DNA of 64,000 nt from Corticium candelabrum. Lineage: Eukaryota; Porifera; Homoscleromorpha; Homosclerophorida; Plakinidae. The notes under the pieces were generated by a model. That model saw nothing but the letters and a program-made list of their open reading frames with translations. It ran no database searches and had not been told where the DNA came from. Position 1 is the stretch's first letter. The number at the start of each line of letters is the position of its first letter. Location: assembly GCF_963422355.1 (NCBI RefSeq), contig NC_085085.1, positions 15,792,043 through 15,856,042 on the forward strand, given 5' to 3'. The position numbers and the translations under genes are program-made. Positions 1-15,545 of the stretch are shown here, piece after piece.

Positions 1-674
1 CCCATAGTGGGCATGGCAAGGTTAGGCCAGACCAACTAGATTCTTGATGCGTTATTGGGTCTAGTTTGGCCTCGAAAGAATGAAAATGGAATGTTATTTA
101 TCAGTTGGCATTTAATTAATTAACATATTTATGTCTTTCTGCTTGAAAAGGCAACTGATGATGACATCAGCATGTCAGTAGTCAAGCACGTTGCTGTTCT
201 TTCCTAGTTGACGTATGATGTAGTTCACACTGCACTTGTCTCTCAGTGAGACGTTATGATATTTGGTATGTCACAAAGTGTGTACTCAATGCATCGTTTT
301 GTCAACTTTTATTTGGACAATTGGTTGCAAACTACACGTGCCAAGGAATTAAACTGGTCTGTCCGTTATGTAGAGTCTTACATCTTCAAAATGTTTAACT
401 AATTTTAGTTACATTTCACTTAAACTCAGTAGTTGGAAAATGGAATTAGATGGGCAGTTCCTACTGCCTTTCTGTTGCTTGTGTTTGACATTCGTCGCTG
501 TTCACTAAGTACAATTACACTTTGCTTTTGGTTATCTAAATTGAGCAGCCGTGTTATACTGGACAGTGAAGGTCAGTAGCTTGTGAACTGCTGGAAGAAA
601 TAAGTTTGGTTGTGTTTGTTGAAGCAAACATTTCTTGTGCAGCAAATTGACACGAGTTATCATTGTATTTCTAG
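1..674. other. Upstream intron of SFSWAP, no recognisable exon
   Basis: No reading frame here looks like protein and no family match was seen. The stretch ends in a polypyrimidine run and an AG acceptor at 673-674, directly before the first recognised SFSWAP exon, so it is most simply intron. The 5' exons of that gene lie outside the window. Confidence 0.5.
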
Positions 675-2300
675 GGCTGCAGCTTCTGGATCAATTTCCT
701 ATCACTATGATCCGTCAACTCATGCTGTATACACTGATGATCCATATGCCACTTGGAATGCTTCGTATTATGGTCAACCTGCTGACCCTGCAGCTTTGCA
801 GCAGCAACAGTGGGATTCCATGGCAACACAATTACAATGGGATTTAATGTCGGGACAGTCACAGTGGGTAAGTAATAATCCAGGACCTCCATTTGTGCCA
901 CCACCGCCACCTTCGTATGACACTCCTGCGGGTATCCTTGACATCCCTCCACCCCCTCCCACTGACGTTCAGGCTGTCATAGATAAATTGGCAGAGTATG
1001 TTGCAAGGAATGGTGATGAGTTTGAGCACATGGTGAGTGCAAAGTTGGACAATCGGTTTGCATTTCTCAATGCAGGCCACATGCACTACAGCTACTATCA
1101 ATGGAAGAAACAACAGTTTGCAGCAGAACACAGGGAAAAAATGATGGAACAGAGACAAAGAGAGGATACAGTTGTGCATACTGAGAAGGATGTACGGGGT
1201 TGGCGACCTGCACGGTCTGTCTTTTCTGTTATCCGGAGTCTGCGGCCATCGGACAGATCTGTAGTACAGACAGAGGAAAAGAAGCCTTCAACGGATAAAA
1301 AAGAAGAAATAAATAATAAAAATGACAATGTACAAGAAAAAGAGCACGTGGAGATTGTAGAACCAATCAAGGAGATAACAATTGTGAAAGACGGTGGACT
1401 GAAACCAGGTATTATAGTAGATGACTGTTAAACCCTTAAACTGTGAAGAGAGAGATTTAGGGCTGCCTGTGATGAAAAATGGCTTAACTATGATCTGTCT
1501 CTGTCTACTTATCTACAGAGTTGTTGTTTTTGCATGTTCTCCATTTTGTCTTCTTGTTTCTTTCTCTGTACTTGTTCATCTGTGTGTGTTTTCTGTGTTC
1601 ATCCACCGATTCCACTCATCCATTCTCGCTGTTGATCACAGCTACTTGATATGAAGACATGATCACACATTAAGAATTATAGAACAAGCCTCCACAGAAA
1701 TTCGTACACATTGGGGCATTATGCATCTTGTTGCTTCTTGCTTTCTTATGATCATTTGTAATGTAGGTTAATGGGATTTGTTACGGTTCTTTGTCTTCCA
1801 TTCTGACTCTGGCTGTTCTTTGACTGCATATTTTTGCCATGCGAGGTCTGCATCCTGTAAAGAGACAGACTGTCCGTGTCAAGAGCATTTGGCAAATATC
1901 TATCCAATCGTGCCAGCTTGTCAGTTGCAGCTTTCCATTAGCCTTTCTATGCACCCCATAGTTGTCCATCTGCACACTTAATTCTTATGTGGTTTTCCTG
2001 TTAGTTTGTGTAATCATCTGAATATTTCACATTGTGAATTGAAGTTTCTGTACCAGCTCCTGTCAGTGCTGAAGAAAGACTAAAACAAGAGCGGCGAAGA
2101 AAAGCAGCTCTTTTGGTAGCAAAGATCAAACAGGGAAAATCTGAAAGTGTAGAACATGATTCGTCTTGTAGAAAAAGGTGTACAGTATACATTCCGATAT
2201 TTGTTAGGTTTTCTTCATTTGTTTCCTTTTCATCATTAGATCACCTGATCATCAGTCAACTTCATCAAACAAGCAATCAAAACGATTAAAGCGGAAATAA
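675..2300 (+). CDS. SFSWAP: SFSWAP (suppressor of white-apricot) 3' exons, partial
   Basis: Exons 675-1408, 2057-2177 and 2240-2300 join in phase and end at TAA 2298-2300. The first exon carries a Pro-rich stretch followed by a SURP module ([17 protein letters not shown], then FAFLN and [10 protein letters not shown]), which matches the second SURP domain of animal SFSWAP, including the preceding run of prolines. The second exon encodes the conserved basic segment ERRRKAALL, as in the vertebrate protein. SFSWAP is a nuclear regulator of alternative splicing; SURP modules bind splicing partners. The C-terminus is short ([10 protein letters not shown] then basic residues) and lacks the long RS-rich tail of vertebrate SFSWAP. 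The DRY/EERY and first SURP domains would be upstream of the window. The Met at 610 lies in intron and is not the start. Confidence 0.88.
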
Positions 2301-2372
2301 TACACAAGAACTAAACAGATTCCACACTTTTGTAATACATATATAATATGGGTTAATGAAATTGTAGCTACT

Positions 2373-2378
2373 TTTATT
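2373..2378 (-). promoter_or_regulatory. Poly(A) signal AATAAA for TBCE (minus strand)
   Basis: TTTATT on the plus strand reads AATAAA on the minus strand, 22 bases past the TBCE stop. It lies inside the SFSWAP 3' UTR, so the two transcripts must overlap. Confidence 0.55.
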
Positions 2379-2388
2379 TTATGTATAT

Positions 2389-2394
2389 AATAAA
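2389..2394 (+). promoter_or_regulatory. Poly(A) signal AATAAA for SFSWAP
   Basis: AATAAA lies 89 bases past the SFSWAP stop codon. It is only a few bases from the end of the convergent TBCE coding sequence at 2400. Confidence 0.6.
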
Positions 2395-2399
2395 TGTCT

Positions 2400-8322
<5,923 letters not shown>

Positions 8323-8395
8323 TGCCTAATATCAATAAACAACATTGCCTCCAGGTGACCGACGCGCGCGTTACCTAAAGCTTTCGAACTCTCAA
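8323..8395. promoter_or_regulatory. Bidirectional start region, TBCE / TBC-like gene
   Basis: Only 73 bases separate the TBCE initiator (ATG on the minus strand at 8322-8320) from the plus-strand ATG at 8396-8398. The stretch is CpG-containing (GACGCGCGCG at 8360-8369) and shows no TATA box. The two 5' UTRs must either be very short or overlap. Confidence 0.6.
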
Positions 8396-11300
8396 ATGGA
8401 CAGTGTGGAGAACGCTGTTGTTCCAGAATGGCTTTTGGAAACGAAAGAAAAGATTTCCGAATCACAGGAGTGGCTCGATTTGTCTGCAGAACTTTTTACG
8501 GCGATACAAGAGCAACTGAGAGAATACAACGTTCTCTTCTATACAGATTTGAATGACGAGGAGAAAGCAGTCGTGATGGACAAGGCGAGTGTTGCAGTTC
8601 AGACAGGAGACAAATACAAGGCATTAAACAGACGAGTGTCATCCGTACTAGATAAACAGTTGAATTTACATTCAATTGTGAAGTCAGAAAATGAAATGAA
8701 GACGAAAACTGAGAAACTGTTGAATTGTGCAGCTGAAGGGAGTGCTGCTCTACTTCGACGCTGGCCTGATCAGAAAAGTCGTACTCGTGTATGTTTCAAT
8801 AGAGAATTTCCTGCTGTTTTAAGATTTGAAGTGTGGAGATTGTACTTGGGATGTTGTCGATATGCAACCAAATACCTCGAAACAGTGAAGAGAAATCGTA
8901 TAGAAACTGTGTCTGTTAGAGACTTGGAGATTGGCCAGAAATGCGAAGCCATTCTTAGGTCAAGTGATGGTCAACGATTTGGGAAATTATCAGAAAACTT
9001 GAGTTTTGTGTTTGCAATGAAATGTGTGTTGTCATGGTATCACCTGCAGAAAGGTGGATTGGACCTGAGTGAGAGTGATTATATGCTTGCAATACCAATA
9101 GTGTCTGTTGTCATGCATATGTTGGGTCATCATGGAGACAACAGTGTCAATGAGAATGTTGTGTCTTTAATTATCGAGATGTATTTTTCATTGTTGGAGA
9201 AAAGACCCAAGGCTATTTTGGAACTGTCCAATGAGGTTAGTAGATGATCATAACGTGTAGAACCTGCCGGCGCCTTTACAAATATAAGCATGGCACGTAT
9301 ATTCTACTACTTGAGGTATTGCAAGGACAGTTCCATCATTCTTTGTTACTAAAACTTTTAGTTTAGTGAAAGTGTTTGAATACTGTATTACTGGAAGAGT
9401 TACACACAGCACATAAAGAGATGTAGAAACACACACATTTCACTCCAGACTAGATTTGTTGTGACCAACTTCTACAACACGTAATGTCCCATCTAAACAA
9501 ATTTACACTTGCAGTTGTGATATGTGAAAACAGTGACTATTTAGGTGCTTAATTAAGCATATGTACTGTGAATTCAGTGTATAAATTGGTTATGTTTCTA
9601 CTGTACTATATGAGTATATGATGTACAGTTTGTTGACCCAAACCAGGCAATGGTCAGAGTATTCTTTTAGTACATTGAATTAGTTTACACATTTTGTGAC
9701 TTTCAACTTCTAGTGATATTTGAGGGTAATGTTGGTATTGTCTTAATTGTGTTGTAGGACAATAAGGCAGCAGCCAATGTAATGGCCCAGAGAGTAGAAG
9801 TGTTATTGAGCAGTATTGATTCTCAACTGTGTTCTTCACTTTATAGTGCACTGGCTGTTTCATCTGCAACACAATCAGGAAAAGGTGGGACATTGCTTAC
9901 ACTTTATTAATTGCTTCAAATGGTTTAGGATGTTGCAATTGAAAATGTTAATGTTTTGCTCATGTACTTATACTGATGAAAGATCAATCCTTTATACACT
10001 TACTTGAAATTAATAGGCAATGCAGCTTAATTAATTAACGATTTCGGGGAGAAAAATACATTTGTGCCTCTTTGTAGATTCTAATCAAGAACAAGTTCCA
10101 TTGTACAAACGATTGCGGAATCTCCTCTATCCAGTTGTTAGACGACTTTTTGTGGGTATGACATGTAACACTTACAGACTACTGAATTGTGCTCTAGACA
10201 TTATAGTATATTTCTGCTGCAAGGATATGTCAGTCTAGATGTGGTTTGTTATATGTGGGATCAATTGGTTGTTGTTATTGATAATCCACTGGAGGACTTT
10301 CTACCATACTTGTGTACTACTCTTCTGTTGCTTCTAAAGGACAGTTTGCAGCAGTGCCAATCGGTAAGAGAACATTGACACTATAAATAAATATCAACTG
10401 GTGTACAGATGTGTGAGCAGAAAGGCGGGCGTTGAAACAGACAGATAGAGAGACAGATAGAGAGACAGATATAGACAGACAGACCAACATGCAAGCAGAT
10501 TATTAGACTGTAGTATTTTGTGTTTTGAATAAAACTTGTATTGACAAACAGGCATACTGACAGCTACACAATGAGTGGACAGGCAGATGGTAAACGAGCA
10601 ATTCACTGATAGGCATGCATACAACAGACTGGACAGAAAGCGTCTATCTTAACATATCGCTACTGAAAATATCCACGAGACATCTTACTATACAGTTTAC
10701 TGTGATAATGACTTGTGTGACTTGTGTGTTGGTGTAGAGGCATGCCGTTGAGCATGTATTGTTGACTCACAGCAGCAAACTTACAGTTCGACAATTCCAG
10801 AGTCTGGTCGGTCTTTTGGATTGATTATTCAAGAACGGACAATAGTCTATATAATCTTTCAGATTGATCAGTATTTCATTCAAGAACTTCAGCAGCTGTT
10901 GCAACTGCAGTTTAGTCCTAGTACTGCTCCTGTTGTGGATCCTCTGGCAGGTATATATCACACAAATTTGGATTCTAGCGACTAGTGTCACACATGCTTC
11001 ATCTGACTGTCTATCTGCCTGTTTGTTACTGTGCATGTTTTTGTCTTTGTCATGTTTTCTTTTATTGGTTTTGTTTGGTCCGTTAAATCAGGAGCAGGTG
11101 TAGCTGTCTTTCTTTTAATGCAGCAATTGGCATGCCTCTTCCTTGGGAACATTGGTTTCGAGCCACTGATATTAATTCTGATAGCCTGGTAAGTTTACTG
11201 AGACGTTTACTGCATTGGTGTCAAATACATGGCCGTCAAATGTTGGAACAGGTTCATGATCGTCACATCCAAAGACAGCAGCGAGGTGAAGAATATCAAA

Positions 11301-12690
11301 GGTATGCAAGTTGTGCAACAGAAAAACACGAATATGTATGGTAGTGACTATTCTGTACCATATGGTATACTGTAGTACTATATGTAGGGCTGCATCTCTC
11401 ACCACATTTGACTAAATTGTGTAGTATTGGAAGGGATCCACAACAATATAAATATCCTTTACAGTGTAGTAATTTTTCCAGCTTGATTAGTAAATTGTGT
11501 AGAGAATTACAGTACGGCAGCAGAATTCACTTTAATAGTTTATTTTCTGCTTATGGTTGAATATCAGGCGTTTGAAGTTGTAAACTGAATGATGTTTGTG
11601 TAAGGTTAATGGAAGCTAAACGAGAACAAGAAGAAAGCAGGCGAAGACATCAACTGGAGAAAGAGCGGTGTGACATTCGAGTGATTTCTTATCTCTGTCT
11701 TGAGTTTGAGCTTGCAATGGCTCTCTGTCTCTCTTCGTTAGAAGTTTGGAGGAGGAAAAAGCACAGGTAGAGAGAGAAATGAAGCAGAAAGAGAATGAAC
11801 AACGAATGCTGGAAGATCAACTGGAGCAGGTAGTTTGCCAAACCAGATACAATGCAAGTATTTTCTTCTAAAGCTTTTCATTGCATCACAAAGGAGAAAA
11901 CACTTCGGCAAAGAGCTGAATCAGAGCAACAACAGCAACAACGTGAACTCGAAAGGCTACGACAGGTACCTGTTAGTCTGCCTTATTTGTCTTGTTGTGT
12001 TCATTGTTTGTCCACATCTTGTCACTAACCCTTTAAGCAATTGATTGGATGTTTAGGAATTAGCAGCTTTGACAACAACAAGAAGACCCAGTCAGTCATC
12101 AGAGCAGCAACCGGGAAGCGAATCAGTGCAAGTTAGTTAGAAATAGTTAGTTAGAAATAGATGAGAAAACTAAGTAAACTAAAACATCCTTTATGTATAT
12201 ACACGTGGCTGTTCATAAGTCAAACCGTCTCTGCGTGTCTATCAATCAGTTACACTATACAAAATGTTCAGTGGGAGCCTAGAGCCATGTGCTAGAATAA
12301 ATGGGGTAGTTAGTTCAGTTTCCTTTGCAAATATACACAATAAGTTAACGTTATGTGTTATAGTCACATCACACTGCAGAAGCATCTGAAAATGTGCAAG
12401 GAACAGAAGATCTCTTGCCGGCAGTGACACAAGGTTCACCGCCACTAGATACCCATCTGACAACCGATCAAATCAATACTGTGATGACTGACACGTTGCA
12501 AAGAGTAATGAGTGCCATCAATACATGTAAGACAAGCAATGATGGTGATCACTTAGCACACACACAACATACATTTTCACTGCAGTTACTCATGGACCAG
12601 TTGCTAACGAACACAATGATGCAGTGTGACTCTTCAAGATCTATTGATGTGACAAATATCAATGGTACAGGTAGAGTGTTTGCTATCTAA
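8396..12690 (+). CDS. TBC-like helical domain plus coiled-coil protein, family not recognised
   Basis: Twelve exons join in phase into about 714 residues: 8396-9235, 9758-9884, 10078-10155, 10224-10363, 10738-10806, 10863-10950, 11124-11301, 11605-11667, 11742-11829, 11894-11965, 12057-12131, 12364-12690. The first 400 residues are helical, with segments (LRFEVWRLYLGCCRYA; YVSLDVVCYMWDQLVVV; PYLCTTLLLLLKDSLQ) that resemble the pattern of TBC (Rab-GAP) domains, but I do not see a clear catalytic Arg-finger/Gln pair. A Glu/Arg/Gln-rich coiled coil follows (exons 7-11), then a low-complexity tail. I cannot name the orthologue. The donor at 10806 (GTCGGT) is weak, and the last 20 bases assume exon 12 reads through to TAA 12688-12690. 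Confidence 0.72.
10434..10492. repeat. (GACAGATA)n / CAGA-rich repeat
   Basis: An imperfect CAGA/GATA tandem run in the intron between exons 4 and 5 of the TBC-like gene, of the same composition as the CAGA tracts near 5.1-5.7 kb. Confidence 0.75.
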
Positions 12691-12694
12691 ACCG

Positions 12695-13584
12695 CTACTG
12701 TTTCCGAATGTTCTTTCTTTGCTTCTTTGATAGTCGCTTTAGCTTGGCTGTGTTTGTGATCTACATAAATCACCAGCAGATTCAAAGTCAAACTAGAGAT
12801 CCATCAGAAAGTAAGCTGATGATTAGATATAGATATACAGTATCATATCAATTTAGTTGATAACAATCCAGTACAGTAATTAGACTGTGTATACTGACTT
12901 AATTTACATGTACAGTGTACATGTACAATAATGTTCGACCATTGTCACTTCATTTGTAACATTTTCCTGTTGACTGTTCGACTATTGTACAGAACTGCCT
13001 TCTTGTGAGTTATCCATTAATTATAATATATTTTTTGCAAAGCAAACATCAATGTCTGACATCTGATCCAAGGCAGGCATGCCGATGTTATCAGTGTTGC
13101 TGTGTTTCTTCACTCGGATATATTCTAGTGCACTAGCCTGGGACATTAATTAATAATTAATTAATTACCTGTCTCCACGTGCAGTGGCACAGAATAACTG
13201 AATTGGGCCACTGAATGATGTATTACGCAAACACAACCAACTACAATCACACTGTCTCGTACCACTTGCACTACTTCTGCTTTCCTCTCGTTCTCTTCTT
13301 TCCGTTTTCTGTGCTCCTCTATTCTCTTCCTTTTCTCTTCTTTCTGTCTCTGCAGTTCTTCTTTCAACTGCTGTTCGTACTCCTTCAATGCCTTCTTTTC
13401 TTCTCTTTGTTTCACTCTTTTACGCCACGAAGTATGTAAAGGTTTGTCGCCAATTAGACTCGATTTTCTAAAAGCTCAACATAACACGGGGACCTCATTT
13501 TGAAAAGTTGCAGGTTACCTACCTCTTTCCTTCTGCTTTCCACCAACGACCAGATTTTGGCCTTCCCTTCTTCGCTGCGACCAT
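12695..13584 (-). CDS. CCDC86: CCDC86 / CGR1-type rRNA-processing protein
   Basis: Three exons, 13523-13584, 13263-13467 and 12695-12760, join in phase into 110 residues. The N-terminus (GRPKSGRWWK, then DKPLHTSWRKR) and the Lys/Glu-rich helix ending ENERKAEVVQV, followed in the last exon by NTAKLKRLSKKQRKNIRKQ, follow the CGR1/CCDC86 family closely. Family members are nucleolar and act in 60S ribosome and rRNA maturation. The small last exon is shorter than the track of simple ORFs would show; it is supported by phase, an AG acceptor at 12761-12762 and homology. Read-through past 13263 would give an unrelated hydrophobic tail and is rejected. The gene is divergent from PEX13 and convergent with the TBC-like gene. 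Confidence 0.9.
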
Positions 13585-13663
13585 CACAGTGACACACCCA
13601 GCGTCACACTGCCTATAGCGCAGACAGGGAGAAGGCGTCCAAGCGTGCGACTTGTGTGTGCTA
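13585..13663. promoter_or_regulatory. Bidirectional start region, CCDC86 / PEX13
   Basis: 79 bases separate the two opposed ATG codons. No TATA box is visible. CpG dinucleotides are present (for example in CCAGCGTC and AGCGTGCGAC). Confidence 0.55.
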
Positions 13664-14785
13664 ATGAGTGCTCCTTTGAAACCTTGGGAAAAACCTGACG
13701 ATGAGAGCAGAGGACAGAGTCATTCACCCGCTGGTGCTCAAGTAGGCCGAACAACTTGTCCTCCTCCACGGCCCCCACGTCACAGAGAATCTGCTAGGCT
13801 TACGAGTTACGGCAATTCGTTGCCATTCGGAGGTTATCCGTATGGTAGACTTGGTGGAGGAGGTTATGGAAGTTTGTTTGGAGGATATCCATCATACGGA
13901 TATTCGCCATATTCTGGGTATGGCTCGTCTATGTACAGACCAGGTGGATACTCTGGATTTGGGTCATATGGCAATAGAGACGATCGTCCAAGTCCCTTCG
14001 TTCAGAGGGCCGAAGATAGCAGTCGTGCTGCATTTCAATCTATTGAATCAATTGTGCATGCATTTGGTTCAGTAGCAATGATGCTGGAGTCGACATTTCA
14101 AGCATTGTATCATTCATTTCGAGCTGTGCTAGGCGTGGCTGATCACTTCTCTCGATTGAAATCTCATTTGTGGAAGATACTGAGTGCAATGACTGTACTA
14201 AAGACATTACATTGCATGGTGAATAAAGTGTTGGGATGGTTAAAGTTTAGACAATCTACATCAGGTGAAGATTTATGGCAGCAGGCTGCTGGAGTTAATG
14301 AGACGTCTATATCTGTCACAGCTTTGGATGATGGCCCACGTTCTTGGCCATTTGTGGTTTTTCTTATTGTTGCTGTTGGCGGACCTTGGGTCTTATGGCG
14401 ATTTGTTTGTAAATCATTGAGTGAGAGCCAAAGGATTGAGAGAAACTCTGCAAGAGATCAGAGTGATTGGGTGACTGATGAAGGAAGACATGTTGATGCT
14501 AAGGTGTTATATGACTTCGATGCAGAGAATGATGATGAATTAAGTATCCAGACAGGCGATCAATTAAGATTGGCTCCAAGTGATAAACAGCCAAGAGTGA
14601 GAGGTTGGGTGTTGGCTGCCAGTAATGGACAGACAGGTCTTGTACCGGCTAACTATGTCAAAATCTTGGGACAATCACAGGATCGATTCACATCACCTCT
14701 TAGGTCTCGACCATTATCTGAAGACAGTGGAGTACAAGTAGGAAGTCAGCAACACGAGACAGACCAGCAATATGAGGACGAGTAG
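13664..14785 (+). CDS. PEX13: PEX13, peroxisomal import docking protein
   Basis: Single exon of 373 residues starting MSAPLKPWEKP, which matches the N-terminal PKPW motif of animal PEX13. A Gly/Tyr/Ser-rich N-terminal region follows (GYPYGRLGGGGYGS), then the conserved membrane-associated core (RAAFQSIESIVHAFGSVAMM; FRAVLGVADHFSRLK), a hydrophobic segment (WPFVVFLIVAVGGPWVLWR) and a C-terminal SH3 domain (residues about 284-340: AKVLYDFDAENDDELSI, ending GLVPANYVKIL). PEX13 lies in the peroxisome membrane, docks PEX5 and PEX14, and its YG-rich part can form the import conduit phase. The upstream in-frame extension begins with TTG and was not used. The absence of introns is notable beside intron-dense neighbours. 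Confidence 0.95.
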   Translation: MSAPLKPWEKPDDESRGQSHSPAGAQVGRTTCPPPRPPRHRESARLTSYGNSLPFGGYPYGRLGGGGYGSLFGGYPSYGYSPYSGYGSSMYRPGGYSGFGSYGNRDDRPSPFVQRAEDSSRAAFQSIESIVHAFGSVAMMLESTFQALYHSFRAVLGVADHFSRLKSHLWKILSAMTVLKTLHCMVNKVLGWLKFRQSTSGEDLWQQAAGVNETSISVTALDDGPRSWPFVVFLIVAVGGPWVLWRFVCKSLSESQRIERNSARDQSDWVTDEGRHVDAKVLYDFDAENDDELSIQTGDQLRLAPSDKQPRVRGWVLAASNGQTGLVPANYVKILGQSQDRFTSPLRSRPLSEDSGVQVGSQQHETDQQYEDE

Positions 14786-15469
14786 AAATAAGAATTGCAA
14801 CCAATGATCATGTTTATAGTGTTTGGTGATTTAAAACATTGAGTTTAGATAGCAGTGTAGCCATTGACCATGGATCAAGTTGTACATGAACTGGATACTC
14901 TAAATAGTACATTCATGCTGCAGAAATTGTACTGCTGAATGATTTGTGCTCTTATTTATTGATGATGCACCTGACCATGTTCCAAACATATATACCTAGA
15001 AGCATGGCCATTTGTTCCTTGAGCGTTCAGGGTTAGTTAAAACACTAGATGATTTAAGGGTGGAGTTACCAGGCTCTCCCACAAAGGGAGATCATGCCTT
15101 CTGTGTAAAACTCTCCCAACATACCCTGCGTCATCGACTCAACTGGACTGTACACACCATTCACATTTCACAGTGCAGTGTCTGTAATTATATACTTGTC
15201 ACCTTGGGACCAGAATGGTGAACGGGTACTGTACAAGGAAAATGCCATTCTATGAATAGACCTGTATTTCCCACTGCATTACATTAATGTTTGTAAATAC
15301 CTAATCAGTGCTTTTAATTGATTACCTCCTTGAAATTCGAATCATTACCATTAAAGACCTACAGCAAATGTTAATCTGGGTAGTGGGTTACTACAATTTT
15401 ATTTCTAGTACTAAGGGTGGCACCAATTAGCTACATAGGGTACACCAACGATTGACAATGTTAGTTCTC
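14786..15469. other. Intergenic, between convergent PEX13 and the PARP-domain gene
   Basis: No supported coding sequence. It contains the PEX13 3' UTR; no canonical AATAAA was seen on the plus strand close to the stop. A 69-codon frame at 15012 is unsupported. Confidence 0.6.
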
Positions 15470-15475
15470 TTTATT
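15470..15475 (-). promoter_or_regulatory. Poly(A) signal AATAAA, PARP-domain gene
   Basis: TTTATT on the plus strand, 71 bases beyond the stop codon at 15546-15548 on the minus strand. Confidence 0.6.
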
Positions 15476-15545
15476 CCACCATACCTCTGCCCCTAAAGCA
15501 GTATAGGTATACATGCGGTCACCAACTTCTACATGCAAACGTCCT

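Noticed and set aside
12734..12759. A thirteenth exon of the TBC-like gene after the AG at 12732
   Set aside because: The sequence is the antisense of CCDC86 exon 3, which has strong family similarity and correct phase.
15012..15221. 69-codon plus-strand frame after PEX13
   Set aside because: No similarity and located in presumed 3' UTR or intergenic DNA.
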